From: Tessaracoccus caeni
Lineage (GTDB): Bacteria; Actinomycetota; Actinomycetes; Propionibacteriales; Propionibacteriaceae
NCBI RefSeq assembly: GCF_029211185.1
Contig: NZ_JARGDO010000003.1
Span: 1 to 64,000, forward strand
DNA: 64,000 nucleotides
Direction: 5' to 3'
This document shows positions 51,542 to 58,140 of the stretch, one piece after another. The notes under the pieces were generated by a model. It was not told where the DNA came from. It was given only the letters and a program-made list of their open reading frames with translations, and did no database searches. Each line of letters starts with the position of its first letter. Position 1 is the first letter of the stretch. Made by a program: the position numbers and the translations under genes.

Positions 51542-51571
51542 TTACTCTATATGAGTAATTTGGATTGTCAA
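51542..51571 (-). promoter_or_regulatory. promoter with palindromic operator for J-domain/vWA genes
   Basis: On the minus strand TTGACA (complement of 51566-51571), a 16-base spacer and TAGAGT (complement of 51544-51549) form a promoter. The inverted repeat TTACTC-tatat-GAGTAA (51542-51558) covers the -10 region, so a bound repressor would block it. The NrtR-like protein is a candidate, though I see no second copy of this site in the window. Confidence 0.65.
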
Positions 51572-51657
51572 GTCTTCTCGCCACCGAAAGTCGCCGCTAA
51601 TATGTAAGTACAAATGGACGTCGGGTGACGTCGAGCGGCGGAACGAGGAGGTCTCAC

Positions 51658-52689
51658 ATGGCGATCCGGATCGGGTTGGTCGGATACGGCGACGGCGGGC
51701 GGCTGTATCACGCGCCCTACATCCAGGCATCGGAGGCCTGCGACCTGGTGGGCGTCGTCGTGCGCAATCCCGAGCGCGTCCGTCAGGCGCAGGAGGATCT
51801 ACCGGGAGTGGCCGTGTTCGCCTCGCTGAGGGATCTGCTCGATGCCGGGGTGGACGCCGTGACCATCTCGACGCCGCCCGAGACCCGTCGCGACTTGGTG
51901 CTCGAGGCCGTGGCGCGTGGCGTGAGCGTGCTGGCTGACAAGCCGTTCGGGCCGTCGGCGGAGGCCGCCCAGGAACTGGTCGACGCCGCGAATGATGCCG
52001 GCGTGGTGCTCAACGTCTTTCACAACCGCCGCTACGACACCGACGTGGTGACCGCTCGCGACGTCATCGCGGGTGGGCAACTGGGTGAGGTGACGCGGCT
52101 CGACCTGCGTTTTGACCTGGACGAGGCCCGCACCCTGGAGGCGGGGCCCACAGGCGGGCTGCTGCGCGATCTGGGCAGCCACGTCGTCGATCAAGCGCTC
52201 TCGCTGATGGGACCGGCGGTCTCCGTCACCGCCTACATGGACTATGTCGACCTACCTGCCGGGCGCACCGACAGCGGCTTCGTGATCAACATCGCCCACG
52301 CGAGTGGCGGGCACTCGCACGTCTCGTCGAGCAAGATCAACTGCCTGGTCTCCAAAGAACTCCGGGTGCACGGCACTCTCGGGTCGTACGTGTCCGACTT
52401 CACCGACGTGCAGGCCGCCGCCATCAAGTGCGGAGAACGCCCCGCCGGACGTCGGAGCGAATGGGGCCTCGAGGCGGAGTCGCGGTGGGGGACGCTGGCC
52501 GTCGTCGGTGCCGATCCGGTGCGTCTGCCGTCCTCCCATGGCGACTACACGGTTCTCTACGACGAGTTCGCGGCGGCCGTCGAGAACGGCGGCGCCGGTC
52601 CGGTGCCGGGGGAGCAGGGCGTGGCCGTGCTGCGCGTCCTTGACGCCGCGCGCCAGAGCGCCGACGAGGGACGCACCGTCACGGTGTAG
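51658..52689 (+). CDS. Gfo/Idh/MocA-family oxidoreductase
   Basis: A 343-residue NAD(P)-dependent dehydrogenase. The Rossmann motif GLVGYGDGGRLYHAPY lies at residues about 6-21, ISTPPETRRDLVLEAVARGVSVLADKPFG is the cofactor/active-site EKP-like block (here DKP), and the C-terminal half is the usual alpha/beta dimer domain. The ATG at 51658 has GAGGAGG upstream. Its promoter lies in the 120-base gap shared with the divergent J-domain gene. The substrate, a sugar or polyol derivative, cannot be inferred. Confidence 0.9.
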   Translation: MAIRIGLVGYGDGGRLYHAPYIQASEACDLVGVVVRNPERVRQAQEDLPGVAVFASLRDLLDAGVDAVTISTPPETRRDLVLEAVARGVSVLADKPFGPSAEAAQELVDAANDAGVVLNVFHNRRYDTDVVTARDVIAGGQLGEVTRLDLRFDLDEARTLEAGPTGGLLRDLGSHVVDQALSLMGPAVSVTAYMDYVDLPAGRTDSGFVINIAHASGGHSHVSSSKINCLVSKELRVHGTLGSYVSDFTDVQAAAIKCGERPAGRRSEWGLEAESRWGTLAVVGADPVRLPSSHGDYTVLYDEFAAAVENGGAGPVPGEQGVAVLRVLDAARQSADEGRTVTV

Positions 52690-52743
52690 GCGGATGAGGT
52701 GCCGATTTCACGCCCTGTGGGTGGGCTCTGTGAGTGCGCCCGC

Positions 52744-52787
52744 TTCGAGGCTCGCTGGCGCTCGCACCTCAACGAGCGAGAACGGGC
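52744..52787. repeat. family 1 repeat, single copy
   Basis: ttcgaggctcgctggcgctcgcacctcaacgagcg lies over the 3' end of the Mpg gene, whose stop codon (TGA, complement of 52769-52771) is inside the repeat. The cgttgaggtgcgagcg variant also occurs in front of glycerate kinase. Confidence 0.8.
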
Positions 52788-53410
52788 GCGCCTCGGCCGG
52801 GGCGGAAGGCGGAGACCGTCGGATCGCCGGGGAGCCAGAAGCGCCAGGGGAACTCCGGGCCGCCGGCTGTTCCCGCGACGCCGACCCGTGGGCCCGTGGC
52901 GATCTCCGTCGGCCGCGCATCCGGGGCCTCGAGCCGGAAGGGAGCAGCGAGCAGGTCGAGACCGTCGTGGGCCTCTCGCGTGATGCCCAGCGCGGAGGCG
53001 AGATTGCCGGGGCCGCGGGCCAGCACCCGGTCCGCGATCATCCGGCCGCTGTTGCCGGTGCGTCGCGAGCGGGCCAGCTCCGCGCCGGCCACTACCTCGC
53101 CGGCCCGCAGCAGGATCGCCGACGCGGTGTGCTCCGGCGAGCAGACCAGGTTGAGCGCGAAGTGCATCCCATAGGTGAAGTAGACGTAGGCGTGGCCGGG
53201 TGGGCCGAACATCGACGCGTTGCGCGCGGTCTTCCGGTCGCGGGAGTGTGATCCGGCGTCGTACGGCCCCGGAACGCCCACGCCGTGGTAGGCCTCCACC
53301 TCGGTGATCCGGATCGTCACCGGCCCGTCGTCGGAGCCGACGGTGAGGCTCGCTCCCAACAGCTGGGGAGCCACCTCCAGCGCGTGCGCCACGAATATGT
53401 CCCGATCCAT
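52769..53410 (-). CDS. 3-methyladenine DNA glycosylase (AAG/Mpg family)
   Basis: A 213-residue DNA repair glycosylase of the human AAG type that removes alkylated bases. Diagnostic blocks are RITEVEAYHGVGVPGPYDAGSHSRDRKTARNASMFGPPGHAYVYFTYGMHFALNLVC, with the catalytic Glu in TEVEAY, and RVLARGPGNLASALGI. Length is typical (190-220). The last residues V-L-A-R and the stop are encoded by a family 1 repeat (cgctcgttga), so the native C-terminus may have been replaced. Confidence 0.92.
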   Translation of the reverse strand: MDRDIFVAHALEVAPQLLGASLTVGSDDGPVTIRITEVEAYHGVGVPGPYDAGSHSRDRKTARNASMFGPPGHAYVYFTYGMHFALNLVCSPEHTASAILLRAGEVVAGAELARSRRTGNSGRMIADRVLARGPGNLASALGITREAHDGLDLLAAPFRLEAPDARPTEIATGPRVGVAGTAGGPEFPWRFWLPGDPTVSAFRPGRGAPVLAR

Positions 53411-53485
53411 GCGCCCGATTATGACAAGGGTGCGGGGGTCACGGGTGAGGGTTACGTGGCGGCTTAGCCTGACGCCGTGGGCTGA

Positions 53486-54889
53486 TCAGCTTTCGGCGTG
53501 GCCCTTGCCCAGGGGGTTCGGCCCGGGGATCGGGTCCGAGGCGCCAGGGGCGGTCGTGAGGTCGGCGTTCACGTCGCCTGCGTCGTAGGCCTGGTTCAGC
53601 AGCCGGTAGCTGCGGGTGAGGAAGACCAGCGCGGTGAGGATGAAACCGAACACGCTGACCAGCACGAACACCAAGGCGATGCCGCGGGCGTCGCCGGTGC
53701 CGAGCAGCCACGACCATTGGGCCTGGCCGCGATCGGAGTCGGCGTAGGGCAGCAGCCAGAACTGGGCGACGGGGCCGATCAGCAGCGCGCTGAGCGGCGA
53801 CGCCGACACCTCCACCGCCTGGGCGAAGCCGAACACACGGCCCTGCTTCTCCAACGGCACCACGCGCTGCATCATCGTCTGCTCGGCGGCTTCGATGAAC
53901 GGCACCAGGATCATGTAGGCGAAGACGCCGACGGCCAGCAGCCACACGCTGTCGCGCAGCGTGAAGATGCCCGAGACCACCCACATGGCCAGGCAGGCGA
54001 ACAGCAGCGTGCGCAGCGGCTTGACGCCCAGCCCCATCTTGGCGATCAGGGCGCCTCCGATGACGAAGCCGATGCTGCTCAAGCCGAAGAGGATGCCCCA
54101 CGCCTCCACCGACATCAGTTCCAGGCCGTAGGGGTCGAGCAGGCTCATGAAGACGCCGCCCAGGAAGTTGTTGAAGGTGGAGAAGATGATCAGCCCGATC
54201 AGACCCGGCACCACGACGATCGCGCGCCAGGCGCCCTTGAAGTCGACGGCACTCGGCACGCCGTCGGCATGCACGATCTCAGGCTCCGGGATCCGAATGA
54301 ACAGCAGATGTACCAGCGACGCCACCACCACGACGACGGCGAGCAGCAGCGTCCAGCCGATGCCCAACTGCCCGATGGACAGGCCTGACAGCACGCCCAC
54401 CACCAGCATGGTCATGCCGTTGACGGCGCCGACCAGCCCATTGGCGTTGGCTCGCTTATCGGACTCGACGAGCATCGTCACGCAGGTGGTCAGCGCCAGC
54501 CCGCGGATCATGGCCAGCAGGGCGCCGAACAGGATCAGCCCGCAGAAGATCCAGAACCACGGCTTGGTGAGGGAGATGAGGTCGTCGTGCGGGGTGAGCC
54601 AGAACACCAGCCCGCCCAGCACGAAGGACACGGCGGTGCCCGCGGCCGACAGCATCATGATGGGATGCTTGCGGTAGCGGTCGATCAGGCTGCCGAACGG
54701 CACGCCGAGGATCGCCATGCCCAGCATGTAGGCGCCACCGAGGAACGACGTGGCGAGTACCGAGCGGGTCTCGAGGTACGCCCAGAAGGTGATGCCGAAC
54801 CAGATGAAGGCGGTGCCGAGCCCCGCCGCGGCGCTGTTGATGAGCACGTGGGTGAAGGCGCGGGAGCGGGTCGCTTGGGTCGAAAGCAC
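53486..54889 (-). CDS. major facilitator superfamily transporter
   Basis: A 467-residue MFS transporter, about twelve helices in two halves with a long central loop (IRIPEPEIVHADGVPSAVDFKGAWR). The loop after helix 2 reads GVPFGSLIDRYRKHP, the usual MFS motif A form. It resembles drug or proton-linked exporters of the MFS_3/EntS type; the substrate is unknown. I take the GTG at 54889 (MLSTQATRSRAFTHV); a GTG at 54904 is the alternative, neither with a clear Shine-Dalgarno. It diverges from the reductase gene with very little spacing, so their promoters overlap. Confidence 0.85.
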   Translation of the reverse strand: MLSTQATRSRAFTHVLINSAAAGLGTAFIWFGITFWAYLETRSVLATSFLGGAYMLGMAILGVPFGSLIDRYRKHPIMMLSAAGTAVSFVLGGLVFWLTPHDDLISLTKPWFWIFCGLILFGALLAMIRGLALTTCVTMLVESDKRANANGLVGAVNGMTMLVVGVLSGLSIGQLGIGWTLLLAVVVVVASLVHLLFIRIPEPEIVHADGVPSAVDFKGAWRAIVVVPGLIGLIIFSTFNNFLGGVFMSLLDPYGLELMSVEAWGILFGLSSIGFVIGGALIAKMGLGVKPLRTLLFACLAMWVVSGIFTLRDSVWLLAVGVFAYMILVPFIEAAEQTMMQRVVPLEKQGRVFGFAQAVEVSASPLSALLIGPVAQFWLLPYADSDRGQAQWSWLLGTGDARGIALVFVLVSVFGFILTALVFLTRSYRLLNQAYDAGDVNADLTTAPGASDPIPGPNPLGKGHAES

Positions 54890-54925
54890 GGGGTAACGTA
54901 ACACGACGCGGTGTTCAGGGGAACA

Positions 54926-55807
54926 ATGGAGGCCATGAGCACTGTGCTGTTTGTCGGTCCGGGTTTGATGGGCGGTCCCATGATCGCCAACCTCGTGCGA
55001 GCGGGTCATCGCGTGCGTGCGATCGGACGCTCGGAAACGTCGCGTCGGAGAGCCGTCGACGCCGGTGCGGAACTGCGCGACCATCTCTCCGCCGCCGTCG
55101 ACTGCGACGTGGTGATCACCATGTTGCCCGATACCCCCGACGTGGAGGCGGCGGTGTTCGGCGCGGGTGGTTTGGCCTCTGTGATGCCGTCCGGCCGGAT
55201 CTTCATCGACATGAGCACCATCGTTCCCGCCGCCGCGAAGCGGATCGCCGAGGCCTTCGCCGAGCGCGACGTCGCCGCGCTCGACTGCCCCGTCAGCGGG
55301 GGAGAACAGGGGGCGATCGACGGCACGCTCACCGTCATGGCGGGCGGCGAGGCCGAGGCCTTGGAGCGAGCGCGGCCGGTGCTGGAGGCGATGTCATCGC
55401 GGATCACCCACGTCGGACCCGCCGGCAGTGGGCAGATGACGAAGGCGGCCAACCAGATCATCGTCGCCGCCAACATTCAGGCCGTAGCCGAAGCCGTGGT
55501 GCTGCTGGAGAGCGCCGGCGTCGACCTGGAGGCGGCGCTCTCCGCCCTGGGTGGAGGCTTCGCCGGTTCCGCTGTGATGGAGGCCAAGCGCAAGGCCTGG
55601 CTGCACGACGACTTCACCCCGGGCTTCCGAACGGAACTGCACAACAAGGACATGCGCATCGTCGCCGCCGCGGTGCAGGAGAACCGGCTGGCCTTGCCGT
55701 TGAACGCCCTGGTCACCCAGTTGCTCGTCGCCGTCGAGGCCCGGGGCTACGGCAAGCTCGACGACTCAGCCCTGCTCAAGCTCACCCGTGAACTCAACGG
55801 TGACTGA
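54926..55807 (+). CDS. 2-hydroxy-3-oxopropionate (tartronate semialdehyde) reductase-like
   Basis: A 293-residue beta-hydroxyacid dehydrogenase that reduces tartronate semialdehyde to D-glycerate. NAD(P) binding is in FVGPGLMGGPMIANLVRAGH (first G changed from GLGxMG to GPGLMG), the substrate motif in DCPVSGGEQGAIDGTLTVMAGG, and the catalytic lysine in GSGQMTKAANQIIVAANIQAVAEAV, which is GarR/GlxR-like rather than hydroxyisobutyrate-like. The glycerate kinase gene follows, supporting a glyoxylate-to-glycerate route. ATG at 54926 with AGGGG upstream; ATG at 54935 is an alternative. Confidence 0.83.
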   Translation: MEAMSTVLFVGPGLMGGPMIANLVRAGHRVRAIGRSETSRRRAVDAGAELRDHLSAAVDCDVVITMLPDTPDVEAAVFGAGGLASVMPSGRIFIDMSTIVPAAAKRIAEAFAERDVAALDCPVSGGEQGAIDGTLTVMAGGEAEALERARPVLEAMSSRITHVGPAGSGQMTKAANQIIVAANIQAVAEAVVLLESAGVDLEAALSALGGGFAGSAVMEAKRKAWLHDDFTPGFRTELHNKDMRIVAAAVQENRLALPLNALVTQLLVAVEARGYGKLDDSALLKLTRELNGD

Positions 55808-55808
55808 C

Positions 55809-55907
55809 ATGCGAGTGTTGGTGGTTCGTTCTTCGGTCGTTGAGGTGCGAGCGTTAGCGAGCCTCGAAATGACCCGGCGTGACCGTGTGTGTGGACGTGG
55901 AAGGTAG
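55809..55907 (+). CDS. upstream ORF 1, duplicated start of glycerate kinase (32 codons)
   Basis: ATG-CGA-GTG at 55809 starts two bases after the reductase stop and reads MRVLVVRSSVVEVRALASLE before ending TAG at 55905. Its first four codons match the start of glycerate kinase (MRVLIAPDK), and the rest is repeat sequence. The reading frame is exactly preserved in the second copy 106 bp on. It may be translated as a leader, or just be a duplication scar. Confidence 0.45.
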   Translation: MRVLVVRSSVVEVRALASLEMTRRDRVCGRGR

Positions 55908-55914
55908 GGACGAT

Positions 55915-56013
55915 ATGCGAGTCCTGATGGTTTCCCGTTCGGTCGTTGAGGTGCGAGCGTTAGCGAGCCTCGAAATGACCCGGCGTGACCGTGCGTGCGG
56001 ACGTGGAAGGTAG
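55915..56013 (+). CDS. upstream ORF 2, duplicated start of glycerate kinase (32 codons)
   Basis: ATG-CGA-GTC at 55915 reads MRVLMVSRSVVEVRALASLE and ends at TAG 56011, seven bases before the glycerate kinase ATG. The stop codon lies inside the ribosome site of the next gene (ggaaggTAGag), so ribosomes finishing here could reinitiate on glycerate kinase. Protein function is unlikely; a translational coupling role is possible. Confidence 0.45.
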   Translation: MRVLMVSRSVVEVRALASLEMTRRDRACGRGR

Positions 56014-56020
56014 AGACGAC

Positions 56021-57121
56021 ATGCGAGTGCTGATCGCGCCCGACAAGTTCAAAGGAACCCTCACCTCCGTACAGGCGGCCGACGCCATCTGCGAAGGCGT
56101 ACTAGAGCGCTGGCCGGACGCCTCCTGCACCGTGGTGCCGATCGCCGATGGGGGAGAGGGCACATTGGAGGCGCTGTGGGTCGACGGTGGTCGTCGGCTG
56201 GTCACCCCGGTGCTCGGGCCGCTCGGCGAGTTCGTCGATGCCGAGTGGGTGCTGCTGCCGGACGGAACCGCGGTGATCGAGTCGGCCCGCGCCTGCGGTC
56301 TGGCCCTGGTGGATCCCACGCCCGAGACGGCGCTGGCCAGTCACTCCTTCGGGGTGGGGCAGCTGATCCGGGCGGCTTTGGACGAGGGGGCGCTACGGGT
56401 GGTCGTCGGACTGGGTGGCAGCGCCTGCTCCGACGGTGGGTCGGGGGCGCTGCGGGCGCTCGGGGCGGAGCTGCTGGACCTCGATGGGCAGCCCGTCGAG
56501 CTGGGCGGAGGGATGTTGCGTGGGGCGGAGACGCTGGAGTTGAACGGCCTGGATGCCCGCCTCGCAGACAAGGAGATCATCGTCGCCACCGACGTGAACG
56601 CCCCGCTCACCGGGCCTTCGGGGGCGGCGCAGGTGTTTGCCCCGCAGAAAGGCGCCGATGCAGCGGCGGTCGAGGTGCTCGAGGCCGGGCTGAGGCATTG
56701 GGGCGAGCTGCTTGTCCGCGCCAGGCGGGCCATCGACTTCCCCGGTGCGGGTGCTGCCGGTGGTTTGGGTGCGGGTCTGGTGGCTGCCTCCCCGCGGGCC
56801 AGGGTGCTGGCCGGTTTCGATCTGGTCGAGGAGCAGCATCACCTGCCCGAGTTGATCTCCCGGCACGACCTGGTGATCACCGGCGAGGGCAGCCTCGACG
56901 CGCAGAGCCGCCAGGGCAAGGGGCCCTGGCGGGTCGCGGAACTGGCCATGGAGGCCGGTGTGCCTGTGTTGATCGTCGCCGGCCGGACCGATCCGCCGGC
57001 GACGGAGTGGCGTGAGGCGGGTCTGGAGGTCGTCTCGCTGACGGAGGTGACGGGATCGGCGGAGGCGGCGATGGCGGAGCCCGCCAGGTGGATCACTCAA
57101 ACGATGAGAAACGCACACTAG
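56021..57121 (+). CDS. glycerate 2-kinase
   Basis: A 366-residue type 1 glycerate kinase (GarK/GlxK family) that makes 2-phosphoglycerate from D-glycerate. Family blocks: MRVLIAPDKFKGTLTSVQAADAICEG, CTVVPIADGGEGTLEAL, VVGLGGSACSDGGSGALRALGA and VITGEGSLDAQSRQGKGP. The ATG is the third copy of a duplicated start region; GGAAGG lies 9-14 bases upstream. The last residues Q-T-M-R-N-A-H come from a family 3 palindrome that also provides the stop, so the C-terminal tail may have been extended or replaced. It acts after the tartronate semialdehyde reductase encoded upstream. Confidence 0.92.
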   Translation: MRVLIAPDKFKGTLTSVQAADAICEGVLERWPDASCTVVPIADGGEGTLEALWVDGGRRLVTPVLGPLGEFVDAEWVLLPDGTAVIESARACGLALVDPTPETALASHSFGVGQLIRAALDEGALRVVVGLGGSACSDGGSGALRALGAELLDLDGQPVELGGGMLRGAETLELNGLDARLADKEIIVATDVNAPLTGPSGAAQVFAPQKGADAAAVEVLEAGLRHWGELLVRARRAIDFPGAGAAGGLGAGLVAASPRARVLAGFDLVEEQHHLPELISRHDLVITGEGSLDAQSRQGKGPWRVAELAMEAGVPVLIVAGRTDPPATEWREAGLEVVSLTEVTGSAEAAMAEPARWITQTMRNAH

Positions 57122-57179
57122 AGGCTCCCTGGGAGGTTTTCTCGTCGGGTAGAGCCGTCGAGTGTGCGGTTCTCATCGT
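57101..57179. repeat. family 3 palindromic repeat, copy 1
   Basis: acgatgagaaacgcacac (57101) and gtgtgcggttctcatcgt (ending 57179) form a long hairpin around gaggctccctgggaggttttctcg... It lies over the glycerate kinase 3' end and ahead of the MarR gene 3' end, so it may be a bidirectional terminator. Copy 2 at 58049. Confidence 0.88.
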
Positions 57180-57214
57180 AAAGGTGGGTGCCTTTGTCGC
57201 GGTGCCGTCCGGAG

Positions 57215-57940
57215 TCAGTCCTCTTGATCGGGGAAGCGCTCATCGAAGCCGCGTCCGTGACCACGCCCGCGATGTCCGCGGCCGCCGGGACGTCCCGGGC
57301 GACCGGGGCGACCGGGTCCGCCGGGTCCGTCCGGTCCACCGGGCGGACCGAATTCGCCGAAGCGGGGGTCGCCGGGGAAGCCGCCAAGGCGCGGATCGCC
57401 ACGGAAGCCGCCCATCCGAGGGTCGCCGTCGGCGCGCCCGCGCATGAACTCGCCGAACATCTGGCGGCGCATCTCCTCGCCGTCGCTCAGCTCCTCATGG
57501 ACGCTGTCGATGATGCGGCCGAGGTAGTCGGCGAACTGCGCCACCTCGTCGTCGGAGAGGCAGTCGAGCAAGGTGTTCGCCTCGTTTCCCGGGGCCGCCG
57601 CGGCATCGGCCGCGCGGTGGCCGGCGTCGGTGAGCCGAACCTGTACCACGCGACGATCCGTCTCGGATGGCGTGCGCTCGATGAAGCCTTGGCGCTCCAA
57701 CTTGGTGAGCAGCTCGGCGAGAGCCTGCCTCGACATGCCGAGGAGGTAGGTCAGCTCGCGCTGGGTGATCTCCGGCTTCATGGTGAGCAGGGCGAGGACG
57801 CGGCCTTGGCCGTGGCGCGGGTCGCGCTTCGGGCCGCGGTCGCCGTGCCGGCGGCGCATCATCCGGAACTGGAGCATGGAGAGATAGGTGAGTCGTTCCT
57901 CGGCTTGGGCGCGAGGGTCAGTGCTTGTGTCGTCACTCAT
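57215..57940 (-). CDS. MarR-family regulator with Gly/Pro/Arg-rich tail
   Basis: A 241-residue regulator: winged helix-turn-helix at about residues 30-115 (QGRVLALLTMKPEITQRELTYLLGMSRQALAELLTKLERQGFIERTPSETDRRVVQVRLT, with the D-x-R-x wing), an alpha-helical part to about 165, then a tail of about 70 residues of GDPRxGGF and GGPGRPGRP repeats, unusual for MarR and probably disordered. Two matching palindromes lie between its start and the next gene, so it very likely represses itself. ATG at 57940. Confidence 0.9.
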   Translation of the reverse strand: MSDDTSTDPRAQAEERLTYLSMLQFRMMRRRHGDRGPKRDPRHGQGRVLALLTMKPEITQRELTYLLGMSRQALAELLTKLERQGFIERTPSETDRRVVQVRLTDAGHRAADAAAAPGNEANTLLDCLSDDEVAQFADYLGRIIDSVHEELSDGEEMRRQMFGEFMRGRADGDPRMGGFRGDPRLGGFPGDPRFGEFGPPGGPDGPGGPGRPGRPGRPGGRGHRGRGHGRGFDERFPDQED

Positions 57941-57971
57941 TGTTGTGACCTTTCGTTCAAAGGAGTAGTTT

Positions 57972-58028
57972 GTCAGGTACCTGACTATAAGAATGCGACG
58001 ATGCGTTCAATCTGTCAAGTACCTGACA
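57972..58028. promoter_or_regulatory. MarR operators and promoter
   Basis: GTCAGGTACCTGAC (57972-57985, perfect 14-bp palindrome) and TGTCAAGTACCTGACA (58013-58028, one mismatched pair) share the pattern. A TATAGT -10-like box on the minus strand abuts the first. Two sites 41 bases apart flanking the promoter is the classical MarR arrangement. Confidence 0.8.
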
Positions 58029-58048
58029 ATCTTTCGTGGGTTGCTCGT

Positions 58049-58126
58049 GCGATGAGAAACGCACATCAGAGGCCCTCAGGGCGGATTTTTCTCGAGAAGA
58101 GCCGACGAGTGGGCGTTTTTCATCGC
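58049..58126. repeat. family 3 palindromic repeat, copy 2
   Basis: gcgatgagaaacgcac (58049) pairs with gtgggcgtttttcatcgc (ending 58126) around an inner part containing ctcgagaagagccgacgag. It lies between the MarR promoter and the TetR stop. The 200-base gap holds this and the operators only. Confidence 0.88.
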
Positions 58127-58140
58127 CTACCCGACAGGTT

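Larger units (their letters stand above)
55809..56020 (+). repeat. 106-bp tandem duplication with family 1 core before glycerate kinase
   Basis: Units start at 55809 and 55915, followed by the true gene at 56021, at exact 106-base steps. Each unit has the gene's ATG and first codons, a family 1 palindrome (gtcgttgaggtgcgagcg-ttagcgagcctcgaaatgac) and the ribosome site ggaaggtagrgacgay. Units differ at about ten positions, mainly in the codons just after the ATG. Confidence 0.92.

Noticed and set aside
54890..55084. Longer MFS transporter reading from 55084
   Set aside because: The extension lies antisense to the start of the reductase gene, has no hydrophobic or family sequence, and would overlap that gene heavily.
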